A stretch of DNA of 64,000 nt from JAFGIG01 sp964397545 (GCA_964397545.1 CAYNIW010000003.1:75500-139499); one strand, 5' to 3'. Counted from the first letter of the stretch, positions 34,920-46,099 are shown. Translations and numbers: made by a program. The notes: a model not told the origin generated them from the letters alone.

Positions 34920-37451
34920 ATGCATATTTTAGCCATCTGCCTTATTTCAATTTTTCAGGCGACACTGCACAACGGTTTGAGGGTAGTTCTCGAAGAAGAC
35001 CATTCTTCTGCCATAACTACCGCGAGAATATTTATTGATGTCGGGTCCGTTTACGAAGCCGAGAATACAGGAAGGGGGCTTTCTCATTTCTGCGAACACG
35101 TCGTCAGCGGGGGGACCACTCCTTACAGGACCGAAAAACAATACGAAGAAATGGAAATGCGTTTCAGCGCCAGAACCAACGCCTACACCTCTTGGGAAGT
35201 AACATGCTACCACACTACAGTTCCTTCTGAATATTCCGATTCGGCGATAATGATGCTGATGGAGCAGGTTTTTTCCTGCTCTCTCGATTCTTTTGAAATC
35301 AACAGGGAACACGGCGTAATCCACCACGAAATACTCACGTCCGACACGCCCGATGAAAGAATATGGGACGCCGCTTTTGTTTTCTTTTTCGGCAGTCACC
35401 CTCTCTCGGTTCCTATTCTCGGGCTCGAAGACGCGATGCTGTCAATCACGAGAGAAGACATATATAAATTCTACAGTTCCCGCTACTCGCCTTCAAACGC
35501 CGTTCTCGTGGCGGTCGGAGATTTTCAGGCATCTGAACTTTTCGAATTTATAAAAAAAGAAGCCCAAAAGTTCCCCTCCAGACCATACCTTCCGTCAACA
35601 GTTCCGCCTCCCCCCCAGTATTCTCATCCTCGCACCGACACTTTTTTTGAAGACATACCGCACCCTCTGGTATATATGATGTGGAACGGCGCCCAGAAAA
35701 CCGCGGATGACTACGCCGTCCTCTCTCTTCTTTCCCAATATCTGACGGGCGGGCAGTCATCTTATCTTGAAAAACTGCTCGTCGAAGAGAAAGAACTTTC
35801 TTTTGAGCTCTGGACTTACAACATGGGACTGAGGAGAATGCCAGGCGCTTTTGTCGTTTTCAACGCTTCACCTGACATAGAAAAACTTCATACCGCAGTC
35901 GGGGTTATTCAAAGAGAAATTGACAGGATCGCCGCAGGAGAAATAGACGAAGCGAGACTCTTGCGCACCAAAAACCTGATAAGATACGGACTCCTCAAAG
36001 AATGGACAGCCGGGACAAAAGCACAGCTAATTGGAGACGGGATGCTTACTCTAAACGACCCTCTTTATTTTCAAAACAGCATAGAAAAATATTCGAAAAT
36101 AACCTCCAAAGACCTTTCAGAGATCGCTCAAAGACTTCTCTCTTCTACGAAAAGACAGACTTTTTACGCCCTGCCCTCCGGACTAAAAGAAGAACTGAGT
36201 CAAAGCGGAAGTTATTCCGGACAGATACCTTTCACTCTTCACGAGAAAGACAATACTCCCGCTCTTCTCTCTCAGAGGACACCCGGATCTCAATTTGTCA
36301 GTTTGCTCGTCGCTTTCGGAGGCGGTTCCCGTATTGACCCCGTCGGCGTCGAAGGCGCTTGCAGAATAATCTCCGAAATCCTCGGCCTGAAAACAACTTA
36401 CATGAACTCCGACAGATTCAGTGAAAAGCTCGACGAACTCGGCATCTCAAGAAGATCCTCATGCTCTGACGATTATTTCTACATATATTTCGACTTCCCG
36501 CTTGAGAATTTCGGCAGTGCCGTGGAATTGATAGGAAAAGCCCTCAGCGAACCGGATTTTTCCGACGAAGGAACAAAAGACGCGAAAAAGTCGCTTTCTT
36601 TTGAAATCTCCCAGAGCACAACGAATCCGAATGTTCTCCACGGAATATTTTTCAGAAAAAACTTTTTCCCGCCGAACACATACAACAGGTATCCCAATGA
36701 AAACTCTTTGGCTGAGATTTCAAAGGAAAAACTTGAAATACTTTACAGAGAACTAAAATCATCGGGAAATGTCGTCGTCGCAATAACCGGCGACGTCGAT
36801 CCTGAAGAGGCGCAAAAAGCCCTGTCTGAAAATTTTCCGGCTTTGAACACCGGCGCTTCCCTGTCTTCCGGAATACCGGTTGAAAGCATCTATCCCCAGA
36901 GTGACAGCCTGATATACGAATTTCAGCAGACTCTTGTAACTTATGCTTTTAAGACCGTCTCCTGGGGACACCCTGACATGCCTGCCCTTCTTGTCCTGGA
37001 TGAACTTTTATCGGGGGCAAACTCGAGAATTCACGATGCATTGAGAGGCAGGCAGGATCTTGTCTATTGGGGCTGGGGCTACCAGGCGAGCTACGGCGAT
37101 GCGGGAGCGTTTATCTTCATCTCGCAGACAAGCCTTAAAAACCAAGACAAAGTCAAAGAGGCATACCTCGCTGAAATCGAAAGGGTGAAAACCGAGCTTC
37201 TTTCACAGGAAGAACTCGATAATCTCAGGAAAGGTATTTACTCGAGCTGGGACATGTCTGAGCAGGACCAAAGCAGAAGACTTTTTAGATACTCATACCT
37301 ATACCTCATGGGTCAGCCACCGGATTACTACTCGTCTTATCTCGAACCTTCATTGGAATCGTTAACTCCTGAAGATATTCTCGACGCCTCCGTCAGATAC
37401 TTCGACAAGGGATACTGGTATATATCTCGCCCGGAATTGAGCGATTATTGA
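34920..37451 (+). CDS. Secreted M16-family zinc peptidase (two M16 halves in one chain)
   Basis: Periplasmic or surface peptidase of the pitrilysin/processing-peptidase family. A short signal peptide (MHILAICLISIFQA) leads into the first M16 domain with the inverted zinc motif HFCEH at 56-60 (H56, E59 and H60). The second half (~430-843) has the same fold (VSLLVAFGGGSRIDPVGVEG) but no HxxEH, so it is the structural, non-catalytic half, as in PqqL-like and mitochondrial alpha/beta pairs joined. Total 843 residues, normal for double-M16 proteins. Ribosome site AGGAG 6 bases before ATG. The family typically clears peptides in a closed chamber, fitting the peptide-degrading theme here. Confidence 0.9.
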   Translation: MHILAICLISIFQATLHNGLRVVLEEDHSSAITTARIFIDVGSVYEAENTGRGLSHFCEHVVSGGTTPYRTEKQYEEMEMRFSARTNAYTSWEVTCYHTTVPSEYSDSAIMMLMEQVFSCSLDSFEINREHGVIHHEILTSDTPDERIWDAAFVFFFGSHPLSVPILGLEDAMLSITREDIYKFYSSRYSPSNAVLVAVGDFQASELFEFIKKEAQKFPSRPYLPSTVPPPPQYSHPRTDTFFEDIPHPLVYMMWNGAQKTADDYAVLSLLSQYLTGGQSSYLEKLLVEEKELSFELWTYNMGLRRMPGAFVVFNASPDIEKLHTAVGVIQREIDRIAAGEIDEARLLRTKNLIRYGLLKEWTAGTKAQLIGDGMLTLNDPLYFQNSIEKYSKITSKDLSEIAQRLLSSTKRQTFYALPSGLKEELSQSGSYSGQIPFTLHEKDNTPALLSQRTPGSQFVSLLVAFGGGSRIDPVGVEGACRIISEILGLKTTYMNSDRFSEKLDELGISRRSSCSDDYFYIYFDFPLENFGSAVELIGKALSEPDFSDEGTKDAKKSLSFEISQSTTNPNVLHGIFFRKNFFPPNTYNRYPNENSLAEISKEKLEILYRELKSSGNVVVAITGDVDPEEAQKALSENFPALNTGASLSSGIPVESIYPQSDSLIYEFQQTLVTYAFKTVSWGHPDMPALLVLDELLSGANSRIHDALRGRQDLVYWGWGYQASYGDAGAFIFISQTSLKNQDKVKEAYLAEIERVKTELLSQEELDNLRKGIYSSWDMSEQDQSRRLFRYSYLYLMGQPPDYYSSYLEPSLESLTPEDILDASVRYFDKGYWYISRPELSDY

Positions 37452-37528
37452 AAATCTATCGTCAAACCTCTTGACAAATCCTGATCCTGCGAAGGATAAT
37501 GGAATTTTAGCGTCAAAAGGAGGACTAA

Positions 37529-37906
37529 ATGAAAAGAGCAATACTAGCTTTTATTTTTGTCTCTCTTCTTCCGGTTGCTATTTTCGGATCAGGCTGGTCT
37601 TTTCGCCTTTTTCACTTTCCCGAAGAAATCATAGTATCATCAGACACGTCACTCACTCTCGCTATGGGCACAATAGTCAATGTATCCGCAACTGAAACCG
37701 AGAACAAAGGCATAACCGTCGAGATATGGTGGGGAGAAGTCAGCGATAATTTCGAATTCTACACGGTTTTCGAATATGAAGGAGAATACTACCAGACAAG
37801 CCCCTATCAGGTGAACTCATCCCTTCCGAACAAAAAAATCTATGATATAATGACGCCTGATGCTGTCGCGCTTCCGCCTTGCATAGACCGCGAAGAAGCC
37901 GACTGA
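37529..37906 (+). CDS. Small secreted protein of unknown function
   Basis: 125 residues with a clear signal peptide (MKRAILAFIFVSLLPVAIFGSG) and a strong ribosome site (AAAGGAGG). The mature ~103 residues read as a small beta-sandwich: strands such as TVEIWWGEVS, FEFYTVFEYEGEYYQ, no cysteine pair apart from one Cys near the end (PPCIDREEAD). No family recognised. It lies 77 bases after the M16 peptidase and 28 bases before the first cyclase-like gene, on the same strand, so it may be part of either unit. Confidence 0.6.
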   Translation: MKRAILAFIFVSLLPVAIFGSGWSFRLFHFPEEIIVSSDTSLTLAMGTIVNVSATETENKGITVEIWWGEVSDNFEFYTVFEYEGEYYQTSPYQVNSSLPNKKIYDIMTPDAVALPPCIDREEAD

Positions 37907-37934
37907 CTTTAGTTTTCTCTTCGCGACCATTTAG

Positions 37935-40900
37935 ATGGGAAATCTCGCCCCTTTTTTCATAAAGGATAAATTTGTCCGCGGCGAGAAGACAGGCGAGACC
38001 CAAGCTTATGTCGTTCTTTTGGACCTTTCGGGTTTTTTCAGACCTGACAAACTCGCTTCTGAAAAGCGGCGAGGATTCATGCGAGACTCTAAAAGATCTG
38101 ATATCTTCAACTTTTAAGCCGTCAGTTGATATAATTCACAGCCACGGCGGGTTTGTGTTCTCTTTTTCAGGCGACGGATTCGCCGCCGCTTTTCTAAAAA
38201 GAGATACTCGAGCAGAAACCGTTTTCAAGGTGGCGTCAATCTTGAACCTCAACGTCTCTCCGAACAGCCTTTTTAAGCTGCCTTTCAGGGCAGGCATTTC
38301 TCTGGGGAAATTTTCGTGGGAGATCGCGCAGACACTCCGCCAGAATGTATTTTATTTCGACGGAGAATCCATAGACAGGGCGGCTTATTTCAAGGACAAA
38401 GCCGAAAGCGGAGAAATCGCTCTCGACATAGCTTTTCTCGAAGACCCTGACATAAACAAAGACCTTTTGGTTCAAAACGGCTCAAAAGTCCTTCTCGAAT
38501 GCGAAAAAGCCCTGAACTGTGACTCCAACCCGCCGCTGAGCATTTACGAGAAGTCAATATCCGATGAAGGATGGGTCTTTCCAGCCGTCTTAAGATCTTC
38601 TCCGGAAGGCGAGCTCCGATACATTGTTTCATGTTATATATCTTTGAAAAAACACCTAAACTTCGGAAAACATGTCGGCAGAATAGTGTCGCTCGCTGAA
38701 AACTACGGCGGTTATTTCAACAAAGCGGAATACGGAGACAAAGGGCTCTCTTTTCTTGTGTTTTTCGGAGCTCCTTATGAGACGGAATCTCCTCTCGTCA
38801 ATGCGGCGAAATTTCTCCTCGCCCTTTTCCAGAGGGAACGGCTCGAACTGCGCGCGGGTATTTCCTACGGCAAAGCTTTCTGCGGTTTTATCGGATCGGA
38901 CAAAAGGTCGGAATACACTGCGCTCGGCAGAGTTGTCAATATGTCCTCAAAGCTTGCTGAAAAAGCTTCATGGGGCGATATTGTCGCCGACGAAACCGTC
39001 TTCAACAGGATAAAAAGCGATTTCAATATGCTCAGAATGTCAGAAACCCCTGTGGGAATAGGCATTCCGGAGCGATATGTCCTCGTATCCAAAAAAGATT
39101 CCGACGATGTTTTCAGGAGAGATAAAACCGAAATGATAGGCAGAAAAGAAGAGCTCAAAAATCTCCTCGAAATAGCCAAGAGACACAGGGAAGGAGATTT
39201 TTGGGGGACTGTCTGCGTGACTGGAGAAGCCGGAATAGGAAAGTCAAAACTCCTCGAAAAATTCACCGACAGTCTCGTCAGGGAAAAATTCAATGTATTC
39301 AGTTTACCCTGCGGCGACCCTCAGGGCAAACCCTTTGGGCCCTTTATCCGGTTCCTGAAAGATTATTTTAATATCTCGGATTCTGACAGCGAATCACTCT
39401 GCCTAGTCCGTTTTCAGGACAAGATTTTTGATTTGAAAAATAAGCTCGCCGGAATTTTCGGTGCAGATAGCGATTTTCTGAAAAACATTGAATATATATC
39501 GAAATGGATAGGCAACCTCGCCGGCATAAAACATTTCTCGGATGACCTGTCTGTTTACGAACCAAAAGATAAATACGACAACACAGTTTCCGCGCTGATT
39601 TATTTTTTTTCCGCCGAAGCTTTCGTCAGGCCCGTTATAGCAGAAGCGACGGACGCGGCGAAAATGGACGAGGATTCCCGTTTCGTATTTGAGAGTATTT
39701 TTAAAAGATCAAAAAGATTTCCGTTCATGCTTTTACTCGAAACCCGCTCAATAGAACCATTCACTGGATTACTTTTCGGAGACAACGGAGAAGTTCACAA
39801 CTTCAATCTTTCTCCTCTCGACGAACTTCAGAGCCGGGAATGTTTTTTTTCTTTCTGCAGGGCGCTGAATATCGAAAACAGGATGAACAAATTCAGAAGA
39901 TCTTATTTAAACTCGATGATACTAAAAACAGCCGGAAATCCTCTTTTTATAGAGAACATGGCGCTCTTTTTATCCTATAAATCAACTGAACTGCCTTATC
40001 AGACAGAAGCCGACGACAAACTCGACCAGTCCGTTCCATCGGAAATTGAGCACATAATTCTGGCGAGATTCGACGCTCTCGATTCCGAGACTAAAGACGC
40101 TCTGAGGATAGCTTCTGTGATCGGCCAGATTTTTTCAAAGGAGATGTTTTCGGACATCTTCATGGAGCATTTTCCCGAAATTGATCCTTTGAATTCCCTT
40201 TCAAACTGTCAAAAACAAAATTTTTTGGAATTTTCCGGCAATTCATACTGTTTCTCGAACCCTCTCATAAGAGAAATTATCTACGGGATCCAGCCTAAAA
40301 GTTTTTTACAGAAAATACACTATTCAGCTGCCAGATGCTTGGAAAGAGACCACATTGACGACCGTTCACATCTTGAGGAGATAACCGCGCATTTCTCCAA
40401 ATCGGGCTACAGGGAAAAATCTCTCGAATACCTCATGAAAACATCGGAATATCTTCACGAAAATTTTCACGAAAGCAGGGCTTTAACGCTTCTCAATGAA
40501 GCTGAAAAGATTTCCGACAGAAAAGACTCTGCTCTTGTAAACAAAATTCTTTTTTTGACTGGGTCTGCGCTCAAAAATCTCGGAAAATGGGATAAATCTT
40601 CCCATGTATTCAGAAAAGCCCTCACGTCGGCATACAAAAACAGGATGGTAAAAGAATACGCTGAAAATCTTGAATCTCTTTCCTCTCTTTTCAGGAGGAC
40701 AGGAAAGAGCTGCAAATCCGAGAATTACGCGAAAAGAGCGCTCAAACTCGCCACAAAGGCAGAGGACGAAAAGCTGATTTTCATGTCTAACAACGATTTG
40801 GGTCTTCTCCACTACAGAAAAGGAGAATACGACAATGCTCTTTTCCATTTCGAAAAATGCGAGAGAATTCTAAACGGGACCCCGGACAAAAAGGAACTAA

Positions 40901-41790
40901 CTAAAGTTCTGAACAACATATCGCTGATTCACGCTGAAAAAGAAGAACTCGACACAGCCCTCGAAAAAGCTCTTGAAGCTCTCGATATCTCCTCCCAGAC
41001 AGGGGATCTCAGGACTGAATCTCTTGTCCTCTTAAACCTCGGGGGTATATATCATGCCATGTGCAATTTCCAAGAAGCCGAAAAGTATTATGTGAGGAGC
41101 CTCGATTTGAAAAAGAAAATCGGTGACACGCCGGGAATGGTAATAGTCAAATGCAACATCGGCGTCATAAAAAAAGACCTCGGCAGGCTCGATGAGGCTG
41201 AGAAAATATTCGAAGAATGCACCGATATCAACACCCAAATCGGCAACAACAGAAATCTGGCTGTCAACCTGATCAACTTAGCCGATATAAAGAAAATCTC
41301 TGAAAAATCCGACGATGCTATAAAACTTTATGAAAAATCCATTGAAATTTTAAGGTCATCGAATTTCAACTACTACCTCTGTTACGGCTTGATTCAGAAA
41401 ACAGACACCCTCTACGAGCTCGGCAGATACGAGGAAGCGGAAAAATCTCTCAACGAGGCGATGGAGATTTCCGGGAACATTGACAATCCGGGATTTATCT
41501 CATCCTGCAATTTACTCCGAATTAAAATTGACATTAAAAATAATCTTTCCGTTGATGAAAACCTCTCGAAGCTTAAGTCAGTAGCTGAATCCGATAAAAA
41601 CAATTTCACTAGAGCATATATATATTTCGACCTATACAGGCTTACTGAAAATAAAAGCTTCGCCGAAAAAGCCTACGAAATTTTTGTCGATCTATATTCG
41701 TCTGTTCCGAAATACGAATACAAAGTTTTTCTCGATAAGATCAGGCAAATAGCCGAAAAATTCGCTTCCAGAGACAGATTTTTTCAATAG
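37935..41790 (+). CDS. Soluble-adenylyl-cyclase-like protein 1 (C1-C2-NTPase-TPR), broken by a 1-base frameshift
   Basis: As printed, the gene starts at ATG 37935 and loses frame in a six-T run at 38033-38038; reading resumes one base later and continues to 41790. With one T removed the protein is 1284 residues and aligns without gaps to its tandem copy downstream through the N-terminal region. Order: cyclase domain C1 (metal Asps D30 and D80), cyclase domain C2 (~220-370; YGDKGLSFLVFFGAP, N335 but K339 where Arg is usual), NTPase with GEAGIGKS, and a long TPR tail (~820-1280). This is the layout of animal sAC (ADCY10). Alternative: translation from TTG 37972 in the later frame, which would drop D30. 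The missing Arg and the frameshift suggest this copy may be catalytically weak. Sequencing error in the T-run is possible. Confidence 0.75.
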
Positions 41791-44700
41791 TGAATAATTT
41801 AGTTCCTTTTTTTATAAAAAAACACTCCTCCATGGGCATATATCAAGGGAATCTCGACTGTTTTGTCCTGATATCGGATATTACAAATTTTTCAGGCGCC
41901 ACTGAAAGCTTTCTAAAAAAAGGGAAGAAAGGCTGTGAAAAACTCCGGCAGGTCATCTCGTCAGTCTTTAACCCTGCAATAGATACAGTTTACGAATGCG
42001 GCGGATTCATATCTTCATTCGCGGGAGACGGTTTTACGGCTCTATTCGAAGCGCATGGCACTGAACTTAATTCCATTCTTTCTGTCTGTTCAAAAATCTC
42101 GGACATTGAATTTTCAGAAGGAGAAACAGTTTTCAGGTATAAAACGGGATTGTCCCGTGGGACTGTGTCGTGGAGAATAATTGAGACTCAGCATCAGAAG
42201 TTGTTTCTCTTCGAAGGAGAGGCTATAGAGAGAGCGGCGTATTTCAAATCGAAAGCGCTCACAGGTAAAGCATCCATTGATTTCAGAATCAGGGAAAAAA
42301 ACTTAAATGAAGATCGTGATTTTTTATCCCAAACAAAACGATGCTCCAATCCTCCGGAGAAAAATCATTCTATCAGCGAGGACAATATTCAGCCGGATTA
42401 TGAATGGATAAATCCCTCCATCAGGACTCAAAGGGATATCGGTGAATTCAGAGATATAGTCTCCTGCTTTATACTCTTTGAAAAGAGCCCGAATTCAGCT
42501 GATTTGCTAAAAAAGACAGTTGATTTATCCTATGATTACGGCGGCTATCTTAATAAAATAGATTTCGGAGACAAAGGAGGAATGGCTCTTGTCGTCTTCG
42601 GAGCGCCTATCGAAACCCAAAACAAGTTCGTCAGAGCAGCGGACTTCGCGCTCGCTCTGAGAAAGATAAAGCATTCTGAAGTAAAAGCAGGCATTTCTTT
42701 CGGCAAAGCTTTTTGCGGCTTCGTCGGAAACGATAAGAGAGCTGAATACACCGTTCTCGGATCCACCGTCAACATTTCATCGAGGATAGCGGAAAAATCA
42801 GCATGGCGTGAAATTGCCGTGGACAGTTCTTTCAGATCAAAAGTTATTAACTCCCACAACCTTTACCCTCTCGGCGAAGAAACTCTTAAAAACATCAGAG
42901 ATAAAATACAAATCTTCATTTTAAGCTCCAAAAAATCTAAAGAAAAATCTGAAGATTTTCTTGCTGTTCCTTTAATCGGCAGAAAAAAAGAAATGGCCTC
43001 AATTAACAGGCTATACGAGAAAACACGCCAAGAGAAAAAACTTTTCGCCGTAATAATGACGGGTGAAACAGGAATAGGTAAAAGCCGTGTAATAGAAGAA
43101 TTCAACAGGAAATCTATCCATAGCGCGGATAAGACTATAAGGCTTGAATGCGAAGACCCCGTGAAAAAACCTTTCGGCCCTTACCTTCTCTATCTTAAAA
43201 ACAGATTCGGCATAGAAGATTCTGACAGCCGTCATCTCAACAGGGTCCGATTCGAGGATTTTCTCGACAAGCGCGCGAAAGAACTATTGGGGCAGGGAGA
43301 AGACAAACTTGCATCGGAAATAAAAAAATCCGCCGAATATATTTCTTTCCTGCTCGGTTTCGGTCCGGATGACAAAGCTTTTTTCGGACTCGACTCGAAA
43401 AGTAAATATGACCTGTGCTTCAACTCGCTGAAAAATATTTTTATATCCGAGTGCCTTGGAAACAATACAATCATAGAAATTTTCAAAGCTCATGAAGCAG
43501 ACAGCGATTCTCTTCTTCTGACAAATTCTCTCGTCAGATACCTGGAGAAAAATCCTGTTTTTTTAATAATTGAGACAAAATACGAAGAGTTCAATTCAGG
43601 TGTTCCGGAATTAAATTCATCCCAAACGGAAGTTATCAAAATCGGAAAAATGTCCCGAAACGAATGCGAAGATCTCTTAAAAGAATGGATTAAATCTTTC
43701 GGCAAAGAATATTCGGGTTTTTTTGAGAAAATTCTTTCTGACTGCGATTTTTACTGTTTATGTGAAGGAAACCCTTTTTACGTGGAGAACATCGCGAGAT
43801 TTTTATTCAGAGAAAACAGCGGTTATGATTCGTTGAACATACAGAAATTTCTATCAGAACCTCTCGGTATAAAAGAGCTCATTCTCTCAAGGTTTGACCT
43901 ATTCGAGAGCGGCCTTAAAGAAACAGTCAGGGCGGCGTCTGTTATCGGAAATTCCTTCACATACGAAATGTTCAAATCAGTCTTCGGAGTGCTCTATCCG
44001 GAATTCGACGCCTCTGAATACCTCGCGCGCGGCGTCGAGCTAAATGTCTTTTCCAGAAAATTAGATAATTTCTTTTTTTCAAGCGCCATGACAAGAGAAG
44101 TGATTTACGGGGTTCAGATGAATCCTTTTCTCGGAAAAACCCACCGCTTAGCCGCTGAGTTTCTGGAAGAATACACCCCCGAAGACAGGTTCCGTTTCGA
44201 GGCAATGGGCGATCACTACTCCTCATCCGATGATAAAGAGAAAGCTGTTAATTGTTTCATAGAAGCCGCAAACTCCTTTTTTAATGTCTATCTCAACCAA
44301 AGGGCACTTCACTGTCTCGATAAAGCTGAAAATCTTATCTCCAGAGGATCCGGAAAAGAACTCTTTGAAATAAATTACCTTAGATCAAGCATATTCAGGT
44401 TGACGGGAAAATGGGAAAACGCCAAAAAAAGCCTGACGGCTTGCTTGAAAACTTCTTCTTCTGAAAAGCTTCGTGAAGAATTCTGCCTTTCACTCGAAAT
44501 GCTGTCTTCGATTGAGAGAAACCGGGGAAATCTCTCAAAAGCTCTAAAACACGCGGGTAGAGGGGTAAAAATCGCTTCAAACTTGAATAATGAAAGTCTT
44601 CAGGCTCTCTTTCAAACCGCACTTGGGCATATATATTACAGATCCGGCGATTACGAAAAAGCTTTAGGGTCTTATTCCTCCGCTCTTTTTTTTCAAAAGA

Positions 44701-45617
44701 AAACCGGCGACATAAATGACGAATCCAAAATACTCTCGAATATGGCGAATATTTATTCCGAACTGGGGGATTTCAAAAAATCAGTCGAACTCAACCTCGA
44801 AGGGCTCGAACTGTGCAGAAAAACAAAAGACCTTAAGACCGAATCTATAATTCTTCTGAATCTCGGGACATGCAGGCATTCCACAGGAAATTTTCCTGAA
44901 GCTCTTGAAAATTACATAAAAAGCCTTGAAATAAAGGAAAAGATAATGGACGCCGACGGCATCGCTATTTTAAAAAACAACATAGGCTATCTCCACGAAA
45001 TAGAAGGATCGTTTGAAACAGCTCTGAAATACTACGATGAAAGCGCTGAGCTCAGCTTCCAAATCGGAGACAAAAGAAGCCTCTCCATCTCGCTCGGAAA
45101 TAAAGCGAATGTTCTTTACTCCATCGGCGATTATGCCAAAGCCGAAGGTCTTCTCGAAGAAAGCGTTATTTTATCGAGAGAGTCAGGTTCAAAATACAAC
45201 CTCAGTTTTTTCCTTTTCCGTCTTTCCGAATTGTACTGTGAAATGTATCTATACAAAAAATCGGAAAGCCTCCTCGATGAAGCCTTAAAAACTTCGTCTG
45301 AAGTGGGAAGATTCTCCGTAGTCTTCAAGTGCGAAATATTAAGATGTATTCTCGACTACAAGACAGGCAGAGACCCTGAAAAAGCCGCCTCCAGCCTTTT
45401 CTCAATAATCCAAAAATCAAAAGACGACGATATCAGATCTTTCGCCGCCTACAATCTTTTCAAACTGACAAAAGATGTTAAACACGCAGAAACAGCTCTT
45501 GCCGAATTCAAAAAAAGTTGTGAAAAGTCGCCTGTTTACGATAATATAAAAAGAAAAGAAGAACTCCAGGAATTCATCTTAAAATCAGGCGAGCATTATA
45601 AAAAGGAGGATAAATGA
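41790..45617 (+). CDS. Soluble-adenylyl-cyclase-like protein 2 (C1-C2-NTPase-TPR), intact
   Basis: 1275 residues, GTG start sharing its G with the preceding TAG. C1 (~20-180) has the two metal Asps D30 (LISDITNF) and D80 (FAGDGF). C2 (~225-365) has the adenine-binding-type lysine K262 in FGDKGG and the transition-state pair N328/R332 in VNISSRIAEK; so a complete cyclase site can form at the C1/C2 interface, as in ADCY10. Then a STAND-like NTPase with Walker A GETGIGKS from G425 and a helical arm, and ~15 TPRs (~815-1275). No signal peptide: cytosolic. It likely makes cAMP (or cGMP) under control of the NTPase/TPR part. The following TPR gene overlaps by ATGA. Confidence 0.85.
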   Translation: MNNLVPFFIKKHSSMGIYQGNLDCFVLISDITNFSGATESFLKKGKKGCEKLRQVISSVFNPAIDTVYECGGFISSFAGDGFTALFEAHGTELNSILSVCSKISDIEFSEGETVFRYKTGLSRGTVSWRIIETQHQKLFLFEGEAIERAAYFKSKALTGKASIDFRIREKNLNEDRDFLSQTKRCSNPPEKNHSISEDNIQPDYEWINPSIRTQRDIGEFRDIVSCFILFEKSPNSADLLKKTVDLSYDYGGYLNKIDFGDKGGMALVVFGAPIETQNKFVRAADFALALRKIKHSEVKAGISFGKAFCGFVGNDKRAEYTVLGSTVNISSRIAEKSAWREIAVDSSFRSKVINSHNLYPLGEETLKNIRDKIQIFILSSKKSKEKSEDFLAVPLIGRKKEMASINRLYEKTRQEKKLFAVIMTGETGIGKSRVIEEFNRKSIHSADKTIRLECEDPVKKPFGPYLLYLKNRFGIEDSDSRHLNRVRFEDFLDKRAKELLGQGEDKLASEIKKSAEYISFLLGFGPDDKAFFGLDSKSKYDLCFNSLKNIFISECLGNNTIIEIFKAHEADSDSLLLTNSLVRYLEKNPVFLIIETKYEEFNSGVPELNSSQTEVIKIGKMSRNECEDLLKEWIKSFGKEYSGFFEKILSDCDFYCLCEGNPFYVENIARFLFRENSGYDSLNIQKFLSEPLGIKELILSRFDLFESGLKETVRAASVIGNSFTYEMFKSVFGVLYPEFDASEYLARGVELNVFSRKLDNFFFSSAMTREVIYGVQMNPFLGKTHRLAAEFLEEYTPEDRFRFEAMGDHYSSSDDKEKAVNCFIEAANSFFNVYLNQRALHCLDKAENLISRGSGKELFEINYLRSSIFRLTGKWENAKKSLTACLKTSSSEKLREEFCLSLEMLSSIERNRGNLSKALKHAGRGVKIASNLNNESLQALFQTALGHIYYRSGDYEKALGSYSSALFFQKKTGDINDESKILSNMANIYSELGDFKKSVELNLEGLELCRKTKDLKTESIILLNLGTCRHSTGNFPEALENYIKSLEIKEKIMDADGIAILKNNIGYLHEIEGSFETALKYYDESAELSFQIGDKRSLSISLGNKANVLYSIGDYAKAEGLLEESVILSRESGSKYNLSFFLFRLSELYCEMYLYKKSESLLDEALKTSSEVGRFSVVFKCEILRCILDYKTGRDPEKAASSLFSIIQKSKDDDIRSFAAYNLFKLTKDVKHAETALAEFKKSCEKSPVYDNIKRKEELQEFILKSGEHYKKEDK

Positions 45618-46099
45618 AAATTGAAAAAGAAATAATAGAAGGCTTTCACAAAAAGACCGCCGTAGAACTTTTCAACTATGTCTGGGAACTGCTCGATAAA
45701 AAAGACAGGACAGAAGAAGACGACAGAATGATGATTCACGCCGCTCACGCGTCCCTTTTCCACTGGATACAAGTCGGAGACGCTGAGAATGACTATCTCG
45801 GAGAATGGCAGATATCGAGGGTTTACAGCACTTTGGGAAAAGGAGAAGGAGCTCATTATCACGCTCAAAATTCTCTGCAAATTTGCGAAAAAAACGGATT
45901 TACGGGTTTCAACCTCGCCTATGCCCATGAAGCTTTAGCAAGAGCCCAATGGGTTCTTAAAAATCATGAGAATGCGAAAAAAAGCCTCGAAAAAGCCCTC
46001 GAAGAGGCTAAAAAAGTCGAAAACGAGGAAGAGAGAAATCTTCTGGACACCGACTTAAAATCCCTTTCGGAAGCCCTCTTCGAGGCAGGAGAGAATTAA
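45614..46099 (+). CDS. Small TPR-like protein coupled to the cyclase gene
   Basis: 161 residues, all alpha-helical, with TPR-like hairpins (YLGEWQISRVYSTLGKGEGAHYHAQ in part, AHEALARAQWVLKNHENAKKSLEKAL). The first part (TEEDDRMMIHAAHASLFHWIQVGD) is typical of a small family of single-domain TPR proteins seen in many bacteria without known function. ATG overlaps the stop of the sAC-like gene (ATGA), with AAGGAGG upstream, so it is translated with it and may bind its TPR tail or feed a signal to it. No signal peptide. Its 3' end overlaps the convergent Nudix gene by 45 bases. Confidence 0.75.
   Translation: MKIEKEIIEGFHKKTAVELFNYVWELLDKKDRTEEDDRMMIHAAHASLFHWIQVGDAENDYLGEWQISRVYSTLGKGEGAHYHAQNSLQICEKNGFTGFNLAYAHEALARAQWVLKNHENAKKSLEKALEEAKKVENEEERNLLDTDLKSLSEALFEAGEN

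Noticed and set aside
37452..37528. Separate promoter for the small secreted protein
   Set aside because: TTGACA occurs at 37472-37477 but no acceptable -10 follows at 15-19 bases.
37972..38040. TTG start for the first cyclase-like gene
   Set aside because: Its first ~20 codons do not match the paralogue, while the frame from ATG 37935 does without gaps; the frameshift explanation is better.
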